A stretch of DNA of 64,000 nt from Chrysoporthe austroafricana (taxonomy: Eukaryota; Ascomycota; Sordariomycetes; Diaporthales; Cryphonectriaceae), in the NCBI GenBank assembly GCA_001051155.2, contig JYIP02000001.1, positions 3,286,001 through 3,350,000 of the forward strand, read 5' to 3'. Below the pieces are notes generated by a model. It made no database searches, was not told the origin of the DNA, and was given only the letters and a program-made list of their open reading frames with translations. Each line of letters starts with the position of its first letter. Position 1 is the first letter of the stretch. Below are positions 1 through 9,430 of the stretch, piece by piece. The translations under genes and the position numbers were made by a program.

Positions 1-458
1 GTCTCTACAAATCGGACGCGCAGCTGCATCTCCCGTCGCCACCCGCCATGGCCTCTCACGATGGCACCAGGACGCTCCCCGCCCCGCGCTACTACGACAC
101 CATCCTGCAGAACTTTGGTCTCTGCAGCGTTTCGGACCCCCACAGGCTGCTGGCCAACATGGCCGCCGCCCTGCGGCCCAGCTCCGGCCGTATCTACCTA
201 CTGGAGCACGGGCGGGGATCGTATGGCTGGCTCAACAGGCTGCTGGACAAGTTCGCGCCGTCGCATTTCGAGAGGTACGGGTGCTGGTGGAACAGAGATA
301 TCGAGGAGATCGTCAGGGATGCGGAGAGGGATGTTCCTGGGCTGGAGGTCGTGCGGATTCACAGGCCGCTGTGGCTGCAGGGTGGGACGATGCTGTGGAT
401 CGAGCTGAGGATCAACCCGGACAAGGCCAGGGCCGGGAACGGAGGCAGATCTGAGTGA
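1..458 (+). CDS. OMS1-like class I methyltransferase, C-terminal part (cut by window edge)
   Basis: The frame is open from the left edge (codons begin at position 3) to TGA at 456-458, so only the last ~150 residues are present. What is visible is the end of a SAM-dependent methyltransferase. It has a QNFGLCSV.DP block, then a stretch in which a Gly-Arg-Ile/Leu-Leu-Glu-His-Gly segment is followed by WLNRLLDKFAPSH, then RYGCWWNRDIEEIV and a final W-I-E-L-R. This order matches the fungal family of yeast Oms1, a mitochondrial inner-membrane methyltransferase-like protein. The SAM-binding Rossmann motifs and any mitochondrial targeting or membrane segment would lie upstream of the window. An ATG at 48 lies inside the frame and is not needed as a start. 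The family call rests on recognising the C-terminal block only. Confidence 0.75.
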   Translation, partial: LYKSDAQLHLPSPPAMASHDGTRTLPAPRYYDTILQNFGLCSVSDPHRLLANMAAALRPSSGRIYLLEHGRGSYGWLNRLLDKFAPSHFERYGCWWNRDIEEIVRDAERDVPGLEVVRIHRPLWLQGGTMLWIELRINPDKARAGNGGRSE

Positions 459-1496
459 GGGAGATGAGGGCCACCGGGCGACATAGGCGATGAGCCGGCA
501 AACTCTAACGAGACGGGCCGGGCCTCGATATTGGCAAGGCATCTACCCGAGGAAGATCGGCGTCGAAGCTCAGCGGTGTCACCACGCCGGCGCACCCCGT
601 TACCCGGTTTCCAGACCACCGCTGCCGTTTGCGATCGACCGATCTTGCATATCTTTCTGCGTCGGGAATGAATTATGAGACGAGGGGGTCATGCTGGGGC
701 GGGCCACCGCCAGCGATCCATCCTCTCTGAGGAAGAGTGGTCCAAACGCTAGGGCTGGGACATGCAGAGACGCGCCCACCTCTCAGAACGATGCAAGCCC
801 AACCCAACCCAGCTCACGCATCGTTACTGGGAGCGCTCTGCTGAAGGGAAGATACTAGGGTTTTCTTGTGGCATGAGGATATCTCCTTCAGGTAGGACAT
901 GCGTAGAATTCTTTTTCTTTTTTCTTCGCGGGAAGATCTGGGGTAGGACATGTACGATGGAGGTCGAAGAGGGTTCTATCGTCCGACCTTCGACATTGAT
1001 CTTGCTTCTACTGTTCCCTCGTCCTGTTGGGACCTCTCTTAATTCCGTTGAGATGGCAAGGGGAAGCGACACAGACGGGAGGCAGCAGGTGGGCATGCCA
1101 GGTGAAGATCTCTGAGGTTGTTTGAAGGACAAACGCGAAATACCAAACGCCCTCTCCATCGCTCCTGCCTCCTCCTCGAGACTGGGCTGCTCGTGCCTTT
1201 CTTTAAAGCCAGACTGCAATCGCGTCTTGAACCTCTGTTCTCTTTTTTCTCGTCCACCCTCTCATCCACCTGGGCATCGCAGAACGACAGGTTCAGACAG
1301 TGTGCCTGCTGACAAGAAGCCTCAACCTGTCCTCTTCATCGTCCCAGTTCCCCTTCTCTTCCCACGCCGAACTCCGCCATCCTCGCAGAGGGTGTACTCT
1401 TTGACATTCGACACATCATCCACACCACCACGGATCATACTAGACCATACCCATCAGACCTCGACGCTTGAGCGCCTGAATCTCAGCTCGCCAAAC
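459..1496. other. Intergenic spacer / 5' leader of the mannosylglycerate synthase gene
   Basis: No gene is supported here. The last ~250 bases before 1497 are rich in C and T (for example around 1147-1265 and 1320-1385), as is common in the promoter and 5' leader of filamentous ascomycete genes. The open frame upstream of 1497 has no convincing ATG in frame. Confidence 0.5.
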
Positions 1497-3524
1497 ATGC
1501 GTCTCACGACACCCACATCCAGTGCCCGCATCGGCAGCGTCGAGATTCGCGGGCTGCAGCGAGTACTCGAGCTGGAGGCTCTCGACAGTTCCTCCGACGT
1601 CTCTCCGAGCACACCCCAGGATCCTTACCAGCGCGGGCACTGTGTTGCCGGTGCGAGCCAGTCCATCTCGCCCGCTGACTTGTACAACATCCAGTCACGC
1701 ACCGCCATCGTCGTCCCCTGCAAGGACGAGTGCCTTAACCGCATCTACGGCGTCTGGGCTGCTATCCCGGCTAGCAGCCTGATCGTTCTGGTCTCCGCAT
1801 CTGAGCCGGACGCCTATGCCCGCGAGCGTGTTGCGCTGGCCGATTTCTGCCGGTCGGGCGGGCGTAACGCGATCTCCATCCACCAACAAGACCCGGAGGT
1901 CGCCGGGGCGCTGCGTGCCGTGGGCCTACCTGAGCTTCTCGACGATGAAGACGACGGCTTGGTGCACAGGGGGAAGGGGGAAGCCATGGCCATCGGCATC
2001 GCGCTGGCAGCTACTGCGCGAGGGCCTGCCGGCACCAATGGCGCTGGCCAGCACAGGACCCAAGACAGATGCGGGTGCGGATGCGGATGCGGGTGCGGGC
2101 AGGGCGAAGTGAGCGAAACTACTCCCCATGCCCACATCCAGACAGAGAACACGCGCAGTGTTCCTGGCTACTACAAGTATATCGGCTTCGTGGATGCAGA
2201 CAACTTCGTTCCAGGCAGCGTGCAGGAATACTGCCGTGCCTTCAGCGCGGGACTGCACCTCGCACAGACCGAGGACTCCATGGTGCGCATCAGCTGGGCC
2301 AGCAAGCCGAAGATCCACAACGGGAAGCTCGAGTTCAAGCAGTCAGGCCGGAGCAGCGAGATTGTCAACCAGTGGCTCAATGAGTTGCTGAAGAAGATGG
2401 ATGCCGACATCGAAACTGCTGGTGATGACAGCGATGGGGCGGAGGCTACTGACCTCATCTGCACCGGCAACGCGGGCGAGCATGCCATGACCATATCCTT
2501 GGCTCTGAAGCTTCGTGTGGCGAATGGTTATGCTATCGAGCCTTTCCACTTTCTGGACATCTTCGAACGCTTTGTGGGAGAGAAGGATGCCGGTGCAACA
2601 CACAGCACGGATAAGAGGATCGAGAAGATAGGCCCTATCTTCGACACCACAGCCTTGCCAGTTGCGAACTCGACACAGCCATCACGGTCGCCTACCCCCA
2701 CCTCGCAACTAACCTCACCTGCCGAGTCCCCGGTGGATGGTTCTCCTGTGTTGTCAGCATCGGAGGACTCAACGCTACTAACCTTGCCCTCTGTCCGCTC
2801 ACCCGGTCAGGCGAACGCCCCAGAGGGGCAGCAACTGCCTGCATCTATCACCAGCATACCCTGCTACCCGGCGACAGGAGTCCAGGCATTCAACGACATG
2901 ACTCCTCCCATCTCCCCTACGTCCGCGGCTCGCCCTAGAACCACGGTGCAGATCCTCCAGATCCGCACCATCAACCCACACTTCCACGAGAACAAGGGTG
3001 AGACCCACGTCGCACGCATGTGGAAGCAAGGCCTCTCGGCCATCTACCACTCGCCCCTGATCGACGCCGAAACGCTCACCCAGTACCGTGAGGATCTGAG
3101 ATCCGCCATCTTTGGCGGTGGTGGCGACGGCGATGGTGTAGCGAGCCTCCCCACGCCGCCGTTCTCTAACAGCGTCTCGGTGGCGACGACGCCCTTTCGG
3201 TCCGCGGACGACAGCAGTAAGCATGCCGCCGTCATCGCCGCTGCTGCCAACTGGCAGCCCCAGAAGTGTCGAATCTATCCGCCCATGGGAGGTGTGGATC
3301 TGCTCGAGCTGACGGAGAGGCTGGAGGGTCGGAAGGGAAGCTTCTGGTGGAGCGGGACGGAGGAGGCTGGTGTCGAGGGCGGTACTGGCGGCATGGAGCC
3401 GGACTCGGACCCCGGCCTCAGCTTCAATCCGGTGGACGTGCTCGGCCTCGGCCCGGTCAGCCGGGAGATGCGTCCCGAGGGGGATGTCGATGGGTTCAAG
3501 GCCGATGTGGACGAGGGCCGGTGA
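1497..3524 (+). CDS. Mannosyl-3-phosphoglycerate synthase (GT55)
   Basis: A single exon of 675 aa. The enzyme transfers mannose from GDP-mannose to 3-phosphoglycerate, the first step in making the compatible solute mannosylglycerate. The start at 1497 gives the family's typical N-terminus (MRL-T-P...R-I-G-S-V, then GLQRVLELE). Visible motifs are IVVPCKDE near residue 66, GKGEAM near 160, the GT-A metal site VDADN near 231-235 and GNAGEHAMT near 324-332. A conserved C-terminal block (LQIRTINPHFHENKG...) starts near 483. The chain is much longer than prokaryotic members (about 390-420 aa). The extra length comes from a Cys-Gly repeat near residues 191-203, a Ser/Pro/Thr-rich insert near 385-478 and a C-terminal tail. 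No phosphatase partner for the second step is seen nearby. Confidence 0.85.
   Translation: MRLTTPTSSARIGSVEIRGLQRVLELEALDSSSDVSPSTPQDPYQRGHCVAGASQSISPADLYNIQSRTAIVVPCKDECLNRIYGVWAAIPASSLIVLVSASEPDAYARERVALADFCRSGGRNAISIHQQDPEVAGALRAVGLPELLDDEDDGLVHRGKGEAMAIGIALAATARGPAGTNGAGQHRTQDRCGCGCGCGCGQGEVSETTPHAHIQTENTRSVPGYYKYIGFVDADNFVPGSVQEYCRAFSAGLHLAQTEDSMVRISWASKPKIHNGKLEFKQSGRSSEIVNQWLNELLKKMDADIETAGDDSDGAEATDLICTGNAGEHAMTISLALKLRVANGYAIEPFHFLDIFERFVGEKDAGATHSTDKRIEKIGPIFDTTALPVANSTQPSRSPTPTSQLTSPAESPVDGSPVLSASEDSTLLTLPSVRSPGQANAPEGQQLPASITSIPCYPATGVQAFNDMTPPISPTSAARPRTTVQILQIRTINPHFHENKGETHVARMWKQGLSAIYHSPLIDAETLTQYREDLRSAIFGGGGDGDGVASLPTPPFSNSVSVATTPFRSADDSSKHAAVIAAAANWQPQKCRIYPPMGGVDLLELTERLEGRKGSFWWSGTEEAGVEGGTGGMEPDSDPGLSFNPVDVLGLGPVSREMRPEGDVDGFKADVDEGR
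2069..2105 (+). repeat. In-frame TGCGGN repeat encoding a Cys-Gly tract
   Basis: A 6-bp unit (TGCGGR-type) is repeated about five times inside the GT55 coding sequence. It encodes alternating Cys and Gly followed by Gln-Gly. The tract sits about 30 residues before the metal-binding DAD motif. Confidence 0.8.
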
Positions 3525-4980
3525 GTGCTCCGTGCCAGCCATCACCTGCTCACAGCACGGGCGTCCATCAGGAGCACGAGCCTTGAGCAAACCCGTACGC
3601 AAGAGGTACCGGGCGAACTGGCTGGTCTCCACCCGTCTCTTCCTTCACAGCACATTGCATCCTCCGGACGGAGGGCCACTTCACAATGGCACATAAAAAC
3701 AGCTGGATCTGCTTCGAATCACTGCATTATTTAGAATCTTCAAAATCGGGATAAAGGAGGCAAATAAGGACAGGGAGATCATGAGAAGAGGATACGGCGG
3801 AAAGATAAATAGAAGCATCAGCTAGATACATTGGCGTCGAGGTGTTCTTTGGTGACAATGTGAGCTTTACTGAGCACGAGAGCCATCATTAGAAAATCAG
3901 ACATCTTGATTGGGCAATTGACACTCTGGCAAAGCAAGATATATTCCTCACCCGTGAGATTAACCAATTTCGTTGCGGGGCGGGAAGAGTGGAGGTTGGT
4001 GGACAACAAGACAGACAGCCAGCCAGCCAAGAAAGTGGGACTGGGAGGAGTTTCTCTAAGAGCAGATATACCCTTTATATATTTATACGCATCCGCTTTC
4101 CAAGACGGGTAAATAGAGGAGATCTCACATCCCCGAGATGTCCACACATCGAAAAAGTACCAGACCAGAGACCGCTCCAACGGGGTCCGTTGATCATGCC
4201 CAATTTTTTCCCTCTCTTTCTCTCATTGCCTCTGCCCTCCTCGAAACAGACGAATCTGCATTACCCCTCTCCTCCCGCCCACCTACATAAGACCATACAT
4301 AGCTGTTTGTTGTTCCCAGACCCCGCCTCCCGCAACCCCCGCCGCCGCCGCCGCCGCCTCCGCCCTCCTGTGTCGTGTGTGTACATACTCGCTATGGTCA
4401 AGCAAACGCAGTTGCCCCGCCGCCGTGCATCCCGTACGGAAGACAAAGAGAAGCGAAGAGCCCAGAACCAGACAAGCAAGCGCAGACCCGCAGGGGAGGA
4501 GGAGGGGTGGGGCCAGGGGGCCCTGGCTGCATTGCATTGCATGATGGGGGAGGAAGAAGATCTGTGGATCTCGAATGTGTTGTTCTTGCATTGTATTTTT
4601 TTTTTTTTTCTCCTTCTTTTTCTTTTTCTTTGCGCTTCTCGCCTCCTCTCTCGCCTCTGCCAATTGATTCGGGCAGTGGGTATCTGTTCGTTCTATTTTC
4701 TTTCCTCCTTCTTCTAGGGGTCCCCCCCCTCTCTCCTCTGACCCGCCTTAGCCGTGATGATCTGCCCCCTACTACCTACGTATGCTGCGGCGCCCCGGCT
4801 ACCGTCTCTGGCGGGCGATGCGAGGCACGTTGAAGTGGCAACCCGCAAACACGTAAACTAGCCCGCCCCATACGAGCCCGAACGGATGGGGGGCCCTGAA
4901 ACCCAGACTCCCCATCCTGCTTGTGCATGCACTATCGAGCCTGCCAACAGCGAGGGAGGGGGAGGAGGAGGAGGGGCAGA

Positions 4981-5024
4981 GCCAGCCAGCCAGCCAGGCA
5001 GTCAGGCCAGGTCAGGCCAGGTCA
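4981..5024. repeat. GCCA tetranucleotide run and GTCAGGCCA tandem repeat
   Basis: Four consecutive GCCA units are followed directly by repeats of a GTCAGGCCAG unit. This is simple-sequence repeat in a non-coding spacer. Confidence 0.7.
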
Positions 5025-5494
5025 GATCATCATCGCTCGGGTGGTGAGGGGGACGGGGAGGGGGGCGCGTTTGCCCTGGCAGCCCGCCGCCGCCGCCACC
5101 CCCTCCCGCGTCCCGCGTGCTTGTTGTTTACTTTTCAGATGGGCGATGGTGGTGGTGATGATGAGAGGATGACGATTCGGGCGGCGGGGGTCCAGCGCAG
5201 CTCAGCCTGCGCCCCTCCTCCCTCCTCCCCCACCAAAAAAGGGCCCGGACCACCCGTCACCAACCCTCAGGCCTTCGCCCGGCGCGAGTCAGAAGAGGGC
5301 GAGAGCAACCCCTTCCCTCCTCTGCTCGCTCAGGGTGTGCCTTGTACCGCCGCAAAGCAACATCAAGATCGACTCGTATGAGTTCTGACTGAGTAAGTTC
5401 TGGGTAGAAGGAGGTAGGTGGTCGCGGCCGGCAGGACCCGCATGCGCCCGCGACAACACACTTCGAAACAGGACCCTGAGCCCTTTTTTTCTTT

Positions 5495-5526
5495 GGGAGA
5501 GGAGGGGGGAGGGGGGAGGGGGGAGG
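5495..5526 (+). repeat. G-run cluster with G-quadruplex potential
   Basis: Three runs of six G separated by single A bases lie downstream of a GGG and upstream of a GG. This gives four or more G-tracts with very short loops on the plus strand. Confidence 0.7.
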
Positions 5527-6695
5527 ATGCCTACTGTAAGCAGGTTGAACAAATCAATCCCCCTTCGTGATAGGCCAATTGGTCTGTGCTGCTGCGGCTG
5601 ATGCTTGCCTGGCCTGGTCGGGGTCCCGGACCATTTTCGGCCGGCCGGCCAGCAGGCGTTCTGTTTGCCCTCTCTCGCAGCTCCCTACCCACCTCCCTCT
5701 CTCTCGTTTGTTTGTTTGCAGAACTGCACGAGCAGGTCCAGGCCCCCCAACCGCGTCAGGCCCCGCCCATCGCCGATGGGCCCAGCCAGTAAGTGGTAGC
5801 AGTAGTAGCACCAGCTAGCTCTGGCGCTGGTGCCGGAAGTGACTTGACCCCATCCGTCCCCAGCACCGGGCGTGCTGTGTAAGTAGGCATCAAGTCCTAG
5901 GAAAGCAAGTGAGCGAGCGAGCAGTAGTGGGAACCTTGAGACCTGGTTCTGGTTGGGCTGGGCTGGGCTGGGTTGGACTTGGACTGGATGGACAAGGGGC
6001 CTGGCCTGGCCCGGCTGGGGCTGGGGCGCGATGGAAGCTGGGCTGCAGCGTCGGTTACGGCACTTGGGGCCCTATGTTACATGAGCCAGCAGCAAGCAAG
6101 GCCTTGAGTAAGAATCGTGTCATGGGTGGAGTCGCTTGCCGGGCGTCTCCAGTGGCGCCGTCACAGGCCTGACGGGCGGTCGGACGGACGCGAGGCGCTC
6201 GGCTGACGGTCTTCAATAGATCCCGTAGGCAGTGCGGCTTTGGGACGAGATCGTGAACGCAGTGTGTGTGAGGAAGGGAGAAGAATTGGTTTGTATCATT
6301 TTCCGTACCCCGACCAGAAGTAGTAGTAGCCCCTTTTCCTGTCAAGCCAGACCGCTCGTATTTATTGAGATGAAGCTTTTTTGCCATGCAACCTTTTGTC
6401 TGCCAGCCGTCCCTCCCCACCCCTTGTCCCCCCTCCGGTCATGAACCCCAAACCTCCCCAGAAATATATACACGTCTAGTCTGATCAAACCATCTCTAGT
6501 CGTTCCAAGTCTTTTTCTCGTATAATTGTACAGATACAGGCTGGTGGTGTCCCAGGTCTTCTGGTAGCCGGTCTGGTGCACCGCGCGGCCGTGGCCCGAC
6601 AGCGTCAACAGAGCAGCTGGTGCGGCAGACGGGCGGATGGCGTGGGCCGTACGTAGTAGTAGTAGTATTGCTGTTGACAGTCTGCTGGCTCCTCC

Positions 6696-8206
6696 CTAGT
6701 AGTCGCCGAGCATCTCGTTAAGCTCAGCAAGGCTGACCGTCTCGGGGTTCCGGATGTCGAGGTAGCTGTCCAGCGAGGGCCAGGTCGGCTCCGACTTCTC
6801 CTCCCTCTTGATGTCGACAGAGTAGAAGGGGCGGATCGCGGGGCTAGCGAGGAGGCTGCCAAGGGGGGCCGTCGCCGGCGCGTGAGGCGCGGGCGGGGGG
6901 GCAACAGCCGCGGCAGCGGTCCTCTCGCCGAACAGGGTCTCGTACTTGGCGTGCTCGTCCGCCGCGTCCATGGTCGGGACGGCAGCGGGCTCTGTCCTCG
7001 TGGCCAGAAACTCGCCGCTGAGCTTGCGCCTCTGGAGACCGTCGGCGGTCTGTGTAAACTCCTTCTCGTCTTTCTCGAGCGGGGGCTCGGCCCCCCTCTG
7101 GACCTGCGCCGCCAGGGCGAGCACCGAGTGGCGGCCCGGGAACGATCCGATGGGTGTCCCGGGCATGGGGATATCGTCGTCCATGTCGTCAAGCTCGGGC
7201 GCCGACAGGTCGACCTCGGGCGACGGGCTGAGCTCCCGCCTCCTCTCGTCGTCCTCGACCTCCGAGCCAGAGGTGGCGCTGGGGGTCGGGAGCTCGCGCA
7301 CCTTGGACACCGAGAGCACCGGGTCGGGGAGGGCTTGGTGGGGGACTGTGGTGAGGTAGAAGTATGTCCTGCGGGGGTGGACGGTCTCGAGCTCCTTGGC
7401 CAGGGGGCAGGGGTTCTTGGTGCTCCAGCCGGCGCGCTTGAGGTAGCCGGAGAGCCGGGAGGAGATGATGGCGCACGGGTTGGCAGACCTATGGGCGCAA
7501 GGTTAGCAATTGGCGGGGCAGGGCGTCGCGGGCGATTTGGATCGCAAAGGGGGGGGAGGGGGCCGGGAGGATACGGAACGTACTGTTGCACGATCTTCAG
7601 CTGCTTCATGAGGACAGCAGCCAGGTCCCTGACGATGTGCGGGCGGTTGCGCGTGGCCTGGAGTTGGACGACGACAGCCTTGACGATCTCATCATCGATG
7701 GCTGCCAGGTCGATGCCGGCGTCGCAAGCGGCGTCGTCGTCGCCATCCAGCAGGGCGACGGAGGCAGCTCTCGTGCGGTGTTTCGGGGAGGGCGGAGGGG
7801 TGTTCGCATCGGTCTGGCGGCGCTTGGGCGCGGGCGCGGCGCGGTCGCCGTCGGCGGCGGCGTGGGAGCTGGCGTGGGAGCGTTTTATCTTCCTAGCCGG
7901 GGCCTGTGCGTGGGCGTGGGCGTCGGGCGCGTGGGCCTCCGCCTGGCCCTTGACGGGCATGGAGTCGGCGGGGCTGCGCGGGGAGAAGGTTGGGGAGGAC
8001 GTGGCTGACGACGACGCCGAGGACGACGGGGATGCGGCTGACGATGTCGCGGAGACGGCGCTGTGGCTTCCGCCGGCGGCCGAGGACGCGCTGGGGGAAT
8101 GCCGGTGCGCGATGGCGGCGGCGGCGGCCCTCGCTGCGTTGCTCATCGGGACGTGGATGCCCAGGGAGGGGAGGGACAGCGACTTGCGGCGGGTATTGTA
8201 CGGCAT
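6696..8206 (-). CDS. GDS1-type winged-helix protein
   Basis: Two exons on the minus strand: 8206-7584 and 7488-6696, 471 aa. The intron has a GTACGT donor, a GCTAAC branch and a CCCATAG acceptor, and the join is in frame (codon split 2+1). The ATG at 8206 is chosen over an upstream in-frame TTG. The N-terminus is basic, Ser/Ala-rich and disordered, with a nuclear-signal-like KRRQ near 130. Residues ~165-258 (IDDEIVKAVVVQLQ...SANPCAIISSRLSGYLKR...PRRTYFYLTT) resemble the winged-helix domain of fungal GDS1-like proteins. The rest is acidic and Pro-rich, with an AxLxxMLGDY-like C-terminus suggestive of a short activation or interaction motif. In yeast, GDS1 is linked genetically to mitochondrial/nuclear regulation. 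The DNA-binding role here is inferred from the fold. Confidence 0.65.
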
Positions 8207-8528
8207 CTTGGGGGCCAGCAACGGGCAGTGGTGATATTAACGACTTGTTTCCCTTCCAGAGGCCTCTTTTGAAACGTCAGGTGTATGATCTCGTATCTCG
8301 AACAAGATCTCCCGCAGGCGGTGGCAGTGACAGGCGACAGCAACGAGACGGGCGGCGGATCGACGAGTAGACACGCGCCAAGGGACGAGTTCGCTGGGGA
8401 TGATGTCGCTGGAGGAACGTCTGATGTTTCCTCGTCCTTTTTTTTTTCTTTTCCCCTTTCGAGACTATCTGATGCTGGCGGCGGCGGCGGTGGTGATGAC
8501 GCTGCTGCTGCTGCTGATGGTACAGGGT

Positions 8529-8562
8529 AGTGGTGGTGGTGGTGGTGGTGATGATGATGATG
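8529..8562. repeat. GGT / GAT trinucleotide microsatellite
   Basis: About seven TGG/GGT units run into about four GAT units, upstream of the winged-helix gene and outside any supported coding exon. Confidence 0.8.
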
Positions 8563-9402
8563 GCACAGAAGAGTCAGAGCGTCGTCTGGTGCATGTATGA
8601 GTACGGGGTACGAAGTAGGGTCGAGTGAGGTGATGCCTGAGTAAAGGGATGCGGATGGATGGTTGGTTTGGAACGAGGAAAATGTCGGGGAGGTAGAAAG
8701 GGGGGGGAGGGTACTGGTACTGGCCTCAGGTAGCAGCAGCCACCAACGAACGAGAACTGGTGGCGGGCGTTGCCTGAGAAAGTTCGCGCGGCTCCCCAAG
8801 GTTGAGGTGTCGCGAGGTACCCCTGCCGCAGGTGCTGGCGGGCAGGGTACATGAGTGGTCGAGAGCTTTTGCTGCCCGGTACCGTAGCATGGACACCTGA
8901 GACGAGACAGACAGGGCCGCTGCAGGGCGGCAGGGCAGGGCCGGGGCGTGGGCTGGCTGGTGGACCCGCTGGGCGCTGGGGGAGGGAGGGATGAATGCAG
9001 AGTGAGCTGCAGCACCCACCCACCAGCAGGCGCAGAGGCCAGCGCCTGGCTCAACCCCCTGCCATCCCTGCCAGACCCAGCCTTAGCGCGGCCTGCATAC
9101 CCCTGCTGTCTCCCCGTCAGCGGACCCACCCTCTGCCCGATTAGGCCTGGCGCAGAGGAAGGATCGGAGGGGGAAAAAAAAGGGAAGAAAAGAAAGAAAA
9201 AATTGTTGAGTATTTTTTTCTTTCCTTTCGCTCTCCTCCTGTCGTCTTCTTCGTCTGACGTTACACGATCCGACCCAATCCCTGCAGCCCGCATTCCATG
9301 CTGCATACAATGCATCATCGAGGGAAAAGGCGGTAAACCCGACCGCATTACTTTCTTATACCGTCTCTTCGCTCGGGGAGGATAACCTCTACCGTGTGTC
9401 GC

Positions 9403-9430
9403 TGTAGCCTGTAGCCTGTAGCCTGTAGCC
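9403..9430. repeat. Four tandem copies of TGTAGCC
   Basis: Four perfect 7-bp units in direct orientation in a non-coding spacer. Confidence 0.85.

Larger units (their letters stand above)
3525..6695. other. 3.2-kb spacer between convergent genes, low-complexity, possible hidden gene
   Basis: This is unusually long for a gap between two 3' ends. It contains a CT-rich block at 4200-4370, a (GCC)n run near 4340-4360, a T-run near 4590-4610, GCCA and GTCAGGCCA repeats at 4981-5024, G-runs at 5495-5526 and GGGCT repeats near 5955-5975. An ATG at 4394 follows the CT-rich block and opens a short basic frame. Splice-like signals also occur: a pyrimidine-AG near 5720 and a GTAAGT donor near 5790. I cannot assemble a convincing gene. 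The window beyond 6230 is probably the 3' UTR of the minus-strand gene. Confidence 0.4.

Noticed and set aside
3818..4180. 120-codon minus-strand frame downstream of the GT55 gene
   Set aside because: No recognisable motif and no splice or promoter context; probably chance.
4394..4500. bZIP basic region at 4394-4500
   Set aside because: KRRAQNQ looks similar, but the spacing and residues after Asn do not fit the N-x7-R pattern, so no gene was called.
6882..8234. 450-codon plus-strand frame opposite the winged-helix gene
   Set aside because: It is a GC-rich shadow of the real minus-strand gene, with Gly/Arg/Ala-rich translation and no recognised domain.
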